From positions 1-33,295 of the forward strand of contig NZ_FQVW01000037.1 in the NCBI RefSeq assembly GCF_900129485.1: a stretch of DNA of 33,295 bases, read 5' to 3'. The notes under the pieces were generated by a model. It had not been told where the DNA came from. It did not search any database and was given only the letters and a program-made list of their open reading frames with translations. The position numbers were made by a program, and so were the translations under genes. Each line of letters begins with the position of its first letter. Within the stretch, counting starts at the first letter, position 1. This DNA comes from Ornithinibacillus halophilus (lineage in GTDB: Bacteria > Bacillota > Bacilli > Bacillales > Amphibacillaceae). Shown here one piece after another: positions 22,159 to 30,051 of the stretch.

Positions 22159-23516
22159 ATGATTCATGGGCACTAGTCATTGATTTCATTTTGATTTCTT
22201 TACTTATTGTTATTGCTGCTGTATTAAAAGCAAGGATCCCTCTTCTTCGTAAAATGATTGTTCCAACATCCATGATTGCTGGATTCCTTGGTTTAATCTT
22301 TGGCCCTGAAATACTTGGCATTCTTGAATTTAACAAAGATATGTTGGGAGATATTGTTTATCATTTAATGGCCATTGGATTTATTGCATTATCTTTAAAA
22401 GAAAGAGAAATGGAAAATAGCCCTGGAATAATTAATTCAGGAATGGTGATTGTATCTACTTACCTTATTCAAGGGATTGTTGGTTTTAGTCTATTTCTTT
22501 TATTGGTAGGGACTATTTATCCTGACTTCTTTCCTGGAATCGGCTTATTATTGCCACTTGGTTTTGGACAAGGACCAGGACAAGCTTACTCAATTGGTAC
22601 ACAATGGGAAGAGCTTGGGGTTACTGGTGGAGCTAATATTGGATTAACTATAGCTGGTTTAGGTTTTATTTGGGCAACTGTAATTGGGATTATCGTAATG
22701 AATATGTTAACACGTAGTAAAAAGTTCAATTTTCAACCTCATGATGACCAAGAAAAGTTAGGTCAAGTAATAGAGAAATCAGAACCGAAAGAATTCCCAT
22801 TAGCAGACGCAATCGATAAACTAACGTATCAAATTGCATTAATAGGACTTATTTATTTAATAACTTACCTAACTATATTCGGTTTTGAAAAACTACTAAC
22901 ACCTTTAGGGACTTTTGGTGCTACACTAGCCCAGCTATTAATAGGTTTCCATTTCTTAATAGGTAGTCTTTACGCTATTCTATTTAGATGGATGTTAAAT
23001 AAGCTTCAAGCAAAAGGGGTTAAGTTAGAACATTCACCGAACAACTTTTTATTACAAAGAATTTCTGGATTTTCCTTTGATTATATGATTGCAGCTTCTA
23101 TTACAGCAATATCTATCTACGCACTACAAGAGTATTGGATTTCCATCTTAATTCTTACGACCTTAGGTGGTATTGTTACTATCTTTTATTTAGTATGGAT
23201 TATTCCACGTGTGTTTCCAGATGATAAACTTGCAAATGTACTAGGTTTTTACGGAATGAGTACAGGGACAATCTCGACTGGAATGGCATTAGTTAAAGCA
23301 GTAGACCCAGATTTTAAATCAAATACAACAGACAACCTTGTCATGGGTAGTGCAACTGCTATTATGTTTGGTTTCCCTTTGCTACTTTTACTAAATGTTC
23401 CTGTGGTTGGGTTAATTGAAAATAAACCGATTATGTATGGTTACACCTTAATTGCATTAATACTCTATTTTGCTGCTTTATTAGGTGCATTGTTGTATCG
23501 AACTAGAAAATCATAG
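22155..23516 (+). CDS. GltS-family sodium/glutamate-like symporter (copy 1, divergent motif)
   Basis: Predicted 453-aa carrier of the ESS (GltS) family, with ~12 membrane helices and two inverted halves. The second-half reentrant motif is recognisable as GMSTGTISTGMAL. In the first half, where the paralogue at 25003 has the classical GGHGTA, this one reads GQGPGQAYSIG. That substitution in the substrate-path loop suggests a different solute. Its ATG overlaps the stop of the acyltransferase gene by 4 bp, so expression is coupled and no separate site is needed (GAGGTTAA precedes). It ends with a strong terminator. The substrate is unknown. Confidence 0.88.
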   Translation: MNDSWALVIDFILISLLIVIAAVLKARIPLLRKMIVPTSMIAGFLGLIFGPEILGILEFNKDMLGDIVYHLMAIGFIALSLKEREMENSPGIINSGMVIVSTYLIQGIVGFSLFLLLVGTIYPDFFPGIGLLLPLGFGQGPGQAYSIGTQWEELGVTGGANIGLTIAGLGFIWATVIGIIVMNMLTRSKKFNFQPHDDQEKLGQVIEKSEPKEFPLADAIDKLTYQIALIGLIYLITYLTIFGFEKLLTPLGTFGATLAQLLIGFHFLIGSLYAILFRWMLNKLQAKGVKLEHSPNNFLLQRISGFSFDYMIAASITAISIYALQEYWISILILTTLGGIVTIFYLVWIIPRVFPDDKLANVLGFYGMSTGTISTGMALVKAVDPDFKSNTTDNLVMGSATAIMFGFPLLLLLNVPVVGLIENKPIMYGYTLIALILYFAALLGALLYRTRKS

Positions 23517-23518
23517 AA

Positions 23519-23552
23519 AAAGCAAAAACCCGACGTTTTGGGTTTTTGCTTT
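23519..23552. terminator. Bidirectional terminator
   Basis: AAAGCAAAAACCC (23519-23531) pairs perfectly with GGGTTTTTGCTTT (23540-23552), between convergent genes. Confidence 0.9.
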
Positions 23553-23579
23553 CTACTCATATTGTCCGTTAAAATTACT

Positions 23580-24818
23580 TTATAAATCCACCTTATCCTT
23601 ATTTAATATATGAACTTGTTTGATGGAACGTCCTTCTATTGCAGTAACTGTAAAAATTAAATTGCCTCGTTCAAGCTGCTCTCCTTCTTCTGGAAAATAA
23701 TTAAATGCTTTTAGTAAATACGCTGCTAATACATCTTCCTCTTCCGGAATGTTCGTATGGAAAATAGAATTCAGTCTATGTAATGGAATTTTCCCATGGC
23801 AAATCAGTTCACTTTCTGTGAGCTTCTCTACTAACGTTTCCGTTTCCAAATCCGTTTCATCTTCAATTTCTAATCCAATCATTGCTTCAATTATATCTTC
23901 ATGTGAAATGATCCCCTCTGTACCACCATATTCATCCAACACTATTGCCATATGCTTCTTTTGTTGCATCATTTTCCGGAAAACCTGTTCAATCGAATGA
24001 AATTCATAGACCATTAAAGGATCCATGTCACTATAGGACTCTAATGTTTGATCTTGTTCAATTGACCACATAATAAGGAATTTCGAATGAAAAATACCTA
24101 CAATATTGTCCAGATCGTCTTTATAGACAGGATATCGTGTAAAGGGATAACGAATGACAATGTCTCTTACTTGTTCATAGGAAGATGTAATTGGTAACGC
24201 AATAATATCAACACGAGGAGTTTTCAACGCATCATTAACATTTAAATTATAAAAGTCCAGTACCCCTTTAATTCTGTGGGACTCTTCTTTTTTAAACGTA
24301 CCTTCCGTTCCGGCGATATCAACCATTGCACGTAGTTCTTCTTTAGAGAAAGTTGTTTGGTCTTCTTCTCCATTTGATAACCATTTCACAATTAATCCTG
24401 TTAAGCCATTTAATAAGAAAGTAAATGGCTTAAAGATAATCGTCATAAATTGAATCACAGGATATACAACGTAGGCGATCTTATCTGGGAAGGCAACAGC
24501 CACTGATTTAGGAATGACCTCAGCAAAGACAATGATAGTTATTGTTAAAACAGCTGAAGCAAAAGCAACATTAAAACCGTACTCAAGAGCCACCATTGTA
24601 ACTAGAGTGGGTAACAATATATTTGCAATATTATTCCCAATTAAAATTGTCGTAATAAATTCGTCTGGCTTTGATAAAAGTTTTAGAAGGTTCTCTGATT
24701 TTTTGTCAGCGTTGGCTGCTTTTGTTTGTAATTTTACCTTGTTTGTTGCTGTTAATGCTGTCTCACTACCTGAAAAAAACAAGGAAACAAAAATTAATAA
24801 TATAATTGCAATAACCAC
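23580..24818 (-). CDS. CorC/HlyC-family CNNM-type membrane protein
   Basis: Predicted 412-aa protein with an N-terminal DUF21 membrane domain (helices within ~1-150, SLFFSGSETALTATNKVKLQ), a cytosolic CBS pair (~195-315, including LKTPRVDIIALP and YPVYKDDLDNIVGIFHSK) and a C-terminal CorC_HlyC domain. Relatives (YhdP, MpfA/YrkA) export Mg2+ or act in its homeostasis. The motif EYGGTEGIISHEDIIEAMIG is a CBS signature. The start is GTG at 24818, with AAGGAGG eight bases upstream; the open frame continues 12 codons further without a site. A palindrome (24878-24898) lies upstream in the divergent region shared with the second GltS-family gene. Confidence 0.9.
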   Translation of the reverse strand: MVIAIILLIFVSLFFSGSETALTATNKVKLQTKAANADKKSENLLKLLSKPDEFITTILIGNNIANILLPTLVTMVALEYGFNVAFASAVLTITIIVFAEVIPKSVAVAFPDKIAYVVYPVIQFMTIIFKPFTFLLNGLTGLIVKWLSNGEEDQTTFSKEELRAMVDIAGTEGTFKKEESHRIKGVLDFYNLNVNDALKTPRVDIIALPITSSYEQVRDIVIRYPFTRYPVYKDDLDNIVGIFHSKFLIMWSIEQDQTLESYSDMDPLMVYEFHSIEQVFRKMMQQKKHMAIVLDEYGGTEGIISHEDIIEAMIGLEIEDETDLETETLVEKLTESELICHGKIPLHRLNSIFHTNIPEEEDVLAAYLLKAFNYFPEEGEQLERGNLIFTVTAIEGRSIKQVHILNKDKVDL

Positions 24819-24877
24819 TAATAAATCCTCCTTATAACAATACGATGGAAACATTCTTATTTAGTTTTCCTCTAAAA

Positions 24878-24898
24878 TAAGATTCTATAATAATCTTA
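24878..24898. promoter_or_regulatory. Perfect inverted repeat in divergent promoter region
   Basis: TAAGATT and AATCTTA flank CTATAAT symmetrically (7-7-7). It lies 60 bp upstream of the CorC/HlyC gene and 104 bp upstream of gltS copy 2. Possibly a PerR/Fur-class operator, but the match is only partial. Confidence 0.35.
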
Positions 24899-25002
24899 GC
24901 GTTATTAGTATTTATTTGTCCTGAATGATATATGAAATGTGCTACAAACTATATTAAGACAATCTTACAATTGGATACCTTTATTTAGGAGGAACACTAA
25001 AT

Positions 25003-26343
25003 ATGGAGGAATTTTCGGTTTGGGCACTAATGATGGATATCAGCATTATTTCGGGGCTTTTGTTAGTCGGAACCATCCTACGTGCCAAAGTTAAATGGGT
25101 ACAATCATTATTTTTACCTGCAAGTATGCTAGCTGGGTTTATCGGACTATTCCTTGGTCCAAGTGGAATTGATTTAGTACCTTTTTCCAATCAATTTAGC
25201 TCATACCCTGGACTATTAATCGCAGTTATTTTTGCCGCCTTTCCAATAGGTGCTGCAAAAATTAACTTAAGAGAAATTATTCATCGAGTAAGGAATATGT
25301 GGTCTTATTCTATGTTGATTACCCTATTAATGTGGGGTGGAGCTGGGTTATTTGGATTAGTCGTTTTAGTTCCTCTTTTTGCTGACTTACCAAGTGGGTT
25401 TGGAATTATCTTAAGCGCAGGCTTTGTTGGTGGACATGGAACGGCTGCTGCAATTGGAGATGGTTTTGCTCATTACGGTTGGAATGAAGCAATGGATTTA
25501 GCCATGACATCTGCAACGATTGGTATATTAGTCGCAGTTTTAGGTGGATTATTTTTAGTTAAACAGGCTACTGAAAAAGGACAAACAAAATTTATAACTA
25601 GTTTTAAGGATTTACCTGACGAATTAAGGACTGGCTTAGTTGATGAAAATAAGCGATTAGCGATGGGAAAAGAAACAGTCTCACCGAGTTCCATTGACCC
25701 TTTTGTGTTGCATTTAGCAATTATTGCGTTTGTTGTAGGTGTTGCATACTGGCTAACTGAATTACTAAATGATGTCATTCCAGCTGTTACCTTTCCATTA
25801 TTCAGTATCGCCTTTGTAATTGGTTTACTATTCCAATCTTTAGCAAGAACTGTAAAAGCAGATCCTTACATTGATCAACGAGTAATGGAACGTATTGGAG
25901 GAACGGCGACAGACTTTTTAGTTGCTATAGGTATTGCCTCTATCAATTTAACGGTAGTACTTGATTATGCGATTCCACTACTTATATTATTTGCATTTGG
26001 AATAACTTGGGCTTATTTAATGTACCGGTTTGTAGCTCCCAATATTTTTCAGCAATTTTGGTTAGAAAAATCCTTATTTGGTTGGGGCTGGAGCACAGGA
26101 ACAGTAGCCATGGGGATAGCTTTATTACGTATAGTAGACCCTGAGCTTAAAAGTAAAACAACGAGTGATTATGCACTAGCTTACATTGGCGTAGCCCCAT
26201 TTGAGATAGCGATTATCACTTTTGCACCCATATTATTCTCTATTGGTTACTCATGGGCATTTCCTATTGTGCTACTAGTTGGGGCAGCAATGATTATAGG
26301 GGCTTATGTAAAATCAGGGTTATGGGGTAGTAGGACTAATTAA
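25003..26343 (+). CDS. gltS: Sodium/glutamate symporter family protein (GltS, copy 2)
   Basis: Predicted 446-aa ESS-family carrier with ~12 membrane helices. Unlike copy 1, it keeps the classical first-half GGHGTAAAIG motif, along with the second-half GWSTGTVAMGIALL. In E. coli GltS these reentrant loops bind glutamate and Na+, so glutamate uptake is plausible though unproven. The N-terminus (WALMMDISIISGLLLVGTIL) and overall layout parallel copy 1, but the two are diverged in sequence. The start has TAGGAGGA. No clear terminator separates it from the spore-protein genes downstream, but those probably have their own sporulation promoter. It is divergent from the CorC/HlyC gene. Confidence 0.9.
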   Translation: MEEFSVWALMMDISIISGLLLVGTILRAKVKWVQSLFLPASMLAGFIGLFLGPSGIDLVPFSNQFSSYPGLLIAVIFAAFPIGAAKINLREIIHRVRNMWSYSMLITLLMWGGAGLFGLVVLVPLFADLPSGFGIILSAGFVGGHGTAAAIGDGFAHYGWNEAMDLAMTSATIGILVAVLGGLFLVKQATEKGQTKFITSFKDLPDELRTGLVDENKRLAMGKETVSPSSIDPFVLHLAIIAFVVGVAYWLTELLNDVIPAVTFPLFSIAFVIGLLFQSLARTVKADPYIDQRVMERIGGTATDFLVAIGIASINLTVVLDYAIPLLILFAFGITWAYLMYRFVAPNIFQQFWLEKSLFGWGWSTGTVAMGIALLRIVDPELKSKTTSDYALAYIGVAPFEIAIITFAPILFSIGYSWAFPIVLLVGAAMIIGAYVKSGLWGSRTN

Positions 26344-26394
26344 TCTACTCCAATTTCATTCCTCCACATCCATTTTATCCCTAGTATAGATACA

Positions 26395-26438
26395 CCTCTC
26401 CGACAGAAAATAAGTATAACCCGTTATTAAAGGAGAGG
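26395..26438 (+). promoter_or_regulatory. Possible RBS-sequestering stem upstream of first sspH
   Basis: CCTCTCC (26395-26401) is perfectly complementary to GGAGAGG (26432-26438), the ribosome binding site of the first sspH gene, across a ~30-nt loop. It would matter only for transcripts that start upstream of 26395. Confidence 0.3.
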
Positions 26439-26443
26439 AAATA

Positions 26444-26623
26444 ATGGATAAACAACGTGCAGAGGAGATTATCAATGCTCCTAATATGATTAACGTTAAG
26501 TACCATGGGTTTCCTGTTTATATACAACAAGTTAATCAAGAAAAAGCAACCGTTTTTCCACTTGATGAGATGCATCATCAGCAAGAAGTAGACCTTAATG
26601 GGCTATACGAAGAAGGCCCTTAA
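26444..26623 (+). CDS. sspH: Small acid-soluble spore protein H (copy 1)
   Basis: Predicted 59-aa minor small acid-soluble spore protein of the SspH family, made in the forespore. The family pattern is clear: RAEEIINAPN, then VKYHGFPVYIQQVNQE and TVFPLDEMH, as in B. subtilis SspH (RAKEIAESP ... YIQHVDE). The start at 26444 has AAGGAGAGG. It lies 26 bp before a second, similar gene, so the pair is probably one operon of tandem duplicates. The copies differ in the tail: this one ends LNGLYEEGP. Together with the CwlC-like amidase it shows a spore-former. Confidence 0.92.
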   Translation: MDKQRAEEIINAPNMINVKYHGFPVYIQQVNQEKATVFPLDEMHHQQEVDLNGLYEEGP

Positions 26624-26649
26624 AATATAGAAGTTGGAGGTGTTTTTTC

Positions 26650-26832
26650 ATGCACAGACTCAGAGCAGAAGAAATCGCCCAGTCTCCAGAGATGAAAAAT
26701 GTTACTTATCAAGGGAGACAAGTTTATATACAACAAGTTAATGACCAAAGCGAAACAGCGAGAGTATACCCAATTGATGAACCATCAAATGAATTCGATG
26801 CACAATTATCTAGTTTAATGGAGAACCAATAA
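26650..26832 (+). CDS. sspH: Small acid-soluble spore protein H (copy 2)
   Basis: Predicted 60-aa SspH-family spore protein: RLRAEEIAQSPEMKNVTYQG, then VYIQQVNDQ and ARVYPIDEPSN, closer to B. subtilis SspH than the copy 26 bp upstream. The start has GTTGGAGGTG. SspH-type proteins are minor SASPs made only in the forespore; their role in the spore is not well defined. The pair arose by tandem duplication and then diverged in the middle and tail. It ends in a hairpin terminator. Confidence 0.93.
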   Translation: MHRLRAEEIAQSPEMKNVTYQGRQVYIQQVNDQSETARVYPIDEPSNEFDAQLSSLMENQ

Positions 26833-26834
26833 TG

Positions 26835-26870
26835 ATAAGATCCGAACTATGAGGATAGTTTGGATCTTAT
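26835..26870 (+). terminator. Terminator of sspH pair
   Basis: ATAAGATCC-G-AACTAT (26835-26850) pairs with 26855-26870 through one wobble, then a T-rich run. It also serves as the boundary for the convergent STAS gene. Confidence 0.85.
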
Positions 26871-26883
26871 TTAGATTCTTTAT

Positions 26884-27900
26884 CTAATTTAGAACCCTTC
26901 GTCCCATCTGTGATAATGCGTAATGGACACCATGTTTTAAAGAATGGTAACAGTCAAATTCGGATAAATTAATATGTAATTTTGCAATCAGTTTACTTAA
27001 TTCCGGTGAAATACCGGTTAATATGGTCTTCACTCCAATTAATGTTGCAGACGATACAATTTTTTCGATAAGTGTAGCTGCTGAATCCGTTAAATTGTCT
27101 TTCATACCCGTTAAATCTAAAATCAAATAATCGGCTTTGTAATCTGGCAGTTGGTCAATCATCTTATGGAAAAGCTCTTGTGAACGATCTTCCCCATATT
27201 TCCCTAATAGCGGAACAACTACAATTCCTTCTAACACCGGTATAATCGGTGGCGAAATTCTTGAGATTATATCATTCAACTGTTTAGATTTTAGTTCCAT
27301 TTGTTCCTCTAGTTCCGTTATCCTATTTAATTCATTTTTTCGAGTCAACTTGTACATGTCTTCTACGATAGGTATTTCTGACGGATAATATTTAACTTTT
27401 GTATAACTATTCCTTTCAGATTGGCTATGTACTATCTCATACCATATATTAGTCCCAAAAACACCAGTTAATACACCGGCGAAGTGTGCAGGTATAAAGG
27501 ATTCATTTTTCCCTTTAGTTTTATTTATTTTATAGTCCCAACTATCTTTAATACAAAACACAGCTGTTTTTTGTTCTTTACAAATCTCTTCAATAACAAC
27601 ATGTCCCCATCCACCAGAAGCATAAGTCTTTGTAACATAAGTAGTGGCTTCTGAAACACTCACATGATTAAGCTTTTTAAAAAAATCCCCTACTTGTAGG
27701 CCCTGCTTAAAACCAGTAAATTGTAGGACTAATTCAGATACTCCTTCACCTGATATTTCCTCAATCGTATCCAATAGCACACTTAAATCTTTAGTAATCC
27801 AAAAGACTACAGCATCTTCGTCTTCAAAAGAAAATGAGCCATTTTCCAAATCCCAATTATAATTAAAACCATCAAGTGATAATCTTTTCTGATTTTCCAC
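26884..27900 (-). CDS. RsbR-like STAS-domain protein with V4R-like sensor region
   Basis: Predicted 338-aa protein. The C-terminal ~110 residues are an RsbR-type STAS domain: SPPIIPVLEGIVVVPLLGKY, then ILDLTGMKDNLTDSAATLIE and TILTGISPELSKLIAKL. They align with the stressosome proteins that control the SigB pathway, with DS at the usual DT phospho-acceptor region. Upstream is a helical linker (NELNRITELEEQMELKSKQL). Residues ~140-190 (FIPAHFAGVLTGVFGTNIWY) resemble a V4R small-molecule sensor, unlike the globin-like N-domains of RsbR. It probably senses a signal and feeds a stressosome. The start is GTG at 27900, behind AAAGGAG. It stands alone. Confidence 0.82.
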   Translation of the reverse strand: MENQKRLSLDGFNYNWDLENGSFSFEDEDAVVFWITKDLSVLLDTIEEISGEGVSELVLQFTGFKQGLQVGDFFKKLNHVSVSEATTYVTKTYASGGWGHVVIEEICKEQKTAVFCIKDSWDYKINKTKGKNESFIPAHFAGVLTGVFGTNIWYEIVHSQSERNSYTKVKYYPSEIPIVEDMYKLTRKNELNRITELEEQMELKSKQLNDIISRISPPIIPVLEGIVVVPLLGKYGEDRSQELFHKMIDQLPDYKADYLILDLTGMKDNLTDSAATLIEKIVSSATLIGVKTILTGISPELSKLIAKLHINLSEFDCYHSLKHGVHYALSQMGRRVLN

Positions 27901-27956
27901 AGTACTTTCTCCTTTACCAACTATTAAGCTAATTATCATATAAAACTATCTAATAT

Positions 27957-27995
27957 AAAAAAGCACATGAAATCATCTCACTGATTACATGTGCT
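27957..27995 (-). terminator. Terminator of ypjP-like gene
   Basis: On the minus strand, AGCACATG pairs with CATGTGCT (27988-27995 with 27962-27969), extended inside by AATCA/TGATT, followed by six T. It lies 15 bp after the stop. Confidence 0.88.
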
Positions 27996-28009
27996 CAACT
28001 CATTCGATT

Positions 28010-28603
28010 TTATGCCATCCATTTTGGAGGAGTATTTTTATCCCAGTATATCTCTCCAATAGTATGGTGAGTTTCAAAGTTATCTTCACTTAAGTGATAA
28101 TGAAAATTAAACCAGTATCCTTCTTGAGGTCTGTTATCACGACGAACATGGAATCTAGCAATCTCTTCTTCTGCTTCATTGTCATATAAATTAAAGATTC
28201 TCTCTCCATATCCATGAGTAGGTTGCTCTGTAATCGTGTAATGTATAATTTTATCTTGATCTACACTTGCTAAGATTGTTTCAATTGCTTGCTCAATATT
28301 TGGAAGAATAATAGAGGTAAACTCATCTTCTACCTTCTCGACAATTCTTGGTCCTAGTTTTGTATAAGTATAATCAATGGCTTGTTCAGTGATTACATCT
28401 GTATAATTTTGTTCCTCATCTAAAAAAGAATCAAATTCATCCTCAAGTACAGGACTAGATATCTGATCGTTCTCACTATTATTCGTTTTTGGTGAAATTA
28501 CTTCATTGTTTTCTTCTTCAGCTATTAAATAGGTAGGTGTATAAATACCTAACGTTAAAATCGCTATTAAAGCTACTGCTATTTTCCTCATCCAAAGCTT
28601 CAT
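28010..28603 (-). CDS. ypjP: YpjP-like protein
   Basis: Predicted 197-aa protein with an N-terminal hydrophobic signal/anchor (residues 6-26: RKIAVALIAILTLGIYTPTY), an acidic Asn/Glu-rich linker and a C-terminal domain ending GEIYWDKNTPPKWMA, which is the mark of the YpjP family (PF14005) of bacilli. The protein is probably exported or membrane-tethered. The function is not known. The start at 28603 has AAGGGTG. It sits between the STAS gene and the pst operon, with its own terminator. Confidence 0.85.
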   Translation of the reverse strand: MKLWMRKIAVALIAILTLGIYTPTYLIAEEENNEVISPKTNNSENDQISSPVLEDEFDSFLDEEQNYTDVITEQAIDYTYTKLGPRIVEKVEDEFTSIILPNIEQAIETILASVDQDKIIHYTITEQPTHGYGERIFNLYDNEAEEEIARFHVRRDNRPQEGYWFNFHYHLSEDNFETHHTIGEIYWDKNTPPKWMA

Positions 28604-28685
28604 CTAGTTTCACCCTTACCAATATATACTTATCTAAATTTTAACATGTTTAAGAAAAATGTCTATAAGATTATTATCCTATTCT

Positions 28686-28796
28686 TTAAGGAAAGCTAGA
28701 GAGCACCCACTTTGCAACGTACGAACTGGGGTTACTCGGCACAATGGCCAAAAAATAATTCTTCTCTAGTCGGCAGGTGCTCGGAGCTAGACAACT
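28686..28796. repeat. Dispersed intergenic repeat, full-length-like hairpin copy
   Basis: Its first 43 bp match 19075-19117. The ends form a palindrome: AGCTAG-AGAGCACC near 28694-28707 pairs with GGTGCTC and AGCTAG at 28776-28790. The ~110-nt element could fold as a long hairpin. It has the look of a Bacillaceae intergenic repeat family, with no coding capacity. Confidence 0.75.
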
Positions 28797-28817
28797 CTGA
28801 AAAATTTATATTCGAAT

Positions 28818-28871
28818 TTACACTTCTTTTACATTCAATACATAAAGGCTTAATACTAACCTACTATACTA
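28818..28871 (+). promoter_or_regulatory. PhoP box array and -10 of the pst operon
   Basis: Four hexamers at exact 11-bp spacing: TTTACA (28818), TTTACA (28829), TACATA (28840) and TTAATA (28851). They fit the Bacillus PhoP consensus TT(A/T/C)ACA direct repeats. The -10 TATACT (28866-28871) follows directly, as in B. subtilis pst. Phosphate-starvation control by PhoPR follows. Confidence 0.88.
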
Positions 28872-28932
28872 GCAATTGAGAGAGGGGTCATACTTCTTTC
28901 CATAAAAACAAAATTTAGGGAGGAAACTTTTA

Positions 28933-29955
28933 ATGAATTTCAAAAAGTTTATCATGATTTTATTTGTAGCAGCTCTAGCTGTGCTAGTTGTAGCTTGTGG
29001 ATCAGATTCAGAGAATAACGCTTCAGGTAACAACGGAAATTCTTCCGAAGAAAACAACTCAAGCTCTAATAACAATGAAGAAGAGAATAATGAAGAAATT
29101 GAAGAATTAGAAGGAAGTGTTGTCATTGATGGTTCTGGTACAGTATTCCCATTAATGTCTAGACTTGCTGAAGAATACATGTTAAACGAACAAGAAGGAG
29201 TTTCTGTAGAAGTTAGTCGTGCTGGTACAAGTGCTGGTTTTGAGAAGTTTTTACAAGAAGATGGTACTGACTTCAATGATGCATCTCGTTTCATTAAAGA
29301 AGAAGAACAGCAAAAAGCAGACGATCTTGGAATTGAAGTAAAAGAATTAAAAGTTGCTTTAGATGGATTAACATTTGTTACTCACCCTGATAATGATTGG
29401 GCAACTGAAATGACTCCAGATGAATTAAAAAGTATTTTCTTAGCTGACGGTGGTATTGAAACTTGGTCTGATATTAATCCTGAATGGCCAGATGAAAAAA
29501 TAAATACGTATGGTCCTAACGAAAACCACGGTACTTACGAATTTTTCTATGAATCTATTTTAGAAGAACAAGACCTTGTAGATGACGTAAACCTACAACA
29601 AGATTACTCAACTCTAGTAACTTTAGTATCTGAAGATGTAAACGGCATTGGATTCTTCGGCTTTGGTTACTATGTAAACAACCAAGATAAACTAAACGCT
29701 GTACATGTCGACTTCGGTGACGGACCAGTTGAACCATCATTAGATACAATTGCTGAAGATGGTGATTATGCAGGATTTACTCGTCCAGTATTCACTTATC
29801 TAAATGTAAACAATGCAAAAGAAAAACCACAAGTACTTGATTATGCAATCTACGTAATGAATAGTGTGAATGACTTTGCTGGTGAAACTGGCTTCGCTCC
29901 AATTCCTGAAGATGAAGCTTCAAAACTAGTTGAAGAATTAGAAGCACTTAAATAA
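28933..29955 (+). CDS. pstS: Phosphate ABC transporter substrate-binding lipoprotein
   Basis: Predicted 340-aa high-affinity phosphate-binding protein. A lipoprotein signal ends in the lipobox LVVAC, with Cys at residue 22, so it is anchored to the outer face of the membrane. An Asn/Ser/Glu-rich linker to ~residue 57 precedes the binding domain, which has the phosphate-contacting motifs DGSGTVFPL and SRAGTSAGFEKF and NDASR. The start has AGGGAGGAA. It is the first gene of pstSCAB behind a four-repeat Pho box. A hairpin between pstS and pstC would favour high pstS expression relative to the membrane genes. Confidence 0.96.
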   Translation: MNFKKFIMILFVAALAVLVVACGSDSENNASGNNGNSSEENNSSSNNNEEENNEEIEELEGSVVIDGSGTVFPLMSRLAEEYMLNEQEGVSVEVSRAGTSAGFEKFLQEDGTDFNDASRFIKEEEQQKADDLGIEVKELKVALDGLTFVTHPDNDWATEMTPDELKSIFLADGGIETWSDINPEWPDEKINTYGPNENHGTYEFFYESILEEQDLVDDVNLQQDYSTLVTLVSEDVNGIGFFGFGYYVNNQDKLNAVHVDFGDGPVEPSLDTIAEDGDYAGFTRPVFTYLNVNNAKEKPQVLDYAIYVMNSVNDFAGETGFAPIPEDEASKLVEELEALK

Positions 29956-29985
29956 GTTACATTGAAATATTAATAGAATCAGTAA

Positions 29986-30015
29986 AAGATGAGGGCATGA
30001 CCATGCTCTCATCTT
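29986..30015 (+). terminator. Intercistronic hairpin between pstS and pstC
   Basis: AAGATGAGGGCAT (29986-29998) pairs with 30003-30015 around a GACC loop, with one wobble. The T-tract is poor, so it probably acts as a partial terminator or an mRNA-stability element. Confidence 0.75.
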
Positions 30016-30051
30016 ATTCTGACTTAAGCCTGGGGAAGGAGTGCACTTTAA

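Larger units (their letters stand above)
28604..28932. other. Divergent region between ypjP and pstS
   Basis: The 329-bp gap contains the dispersed repeat (28686-28796) and, nearer pstS, the Pho box promoter (28818-28871). The remaining ~80 bp next to ypjP is AT-rich and holds nothing I can assign. Confidence 0.7.

Noticed and set aside
28869-29294. 141-codon minus-strand ORF over pstS
   Set aside because: Shadow of pstS; its composition is Ser/Thr/Ala rich, with no start signals.
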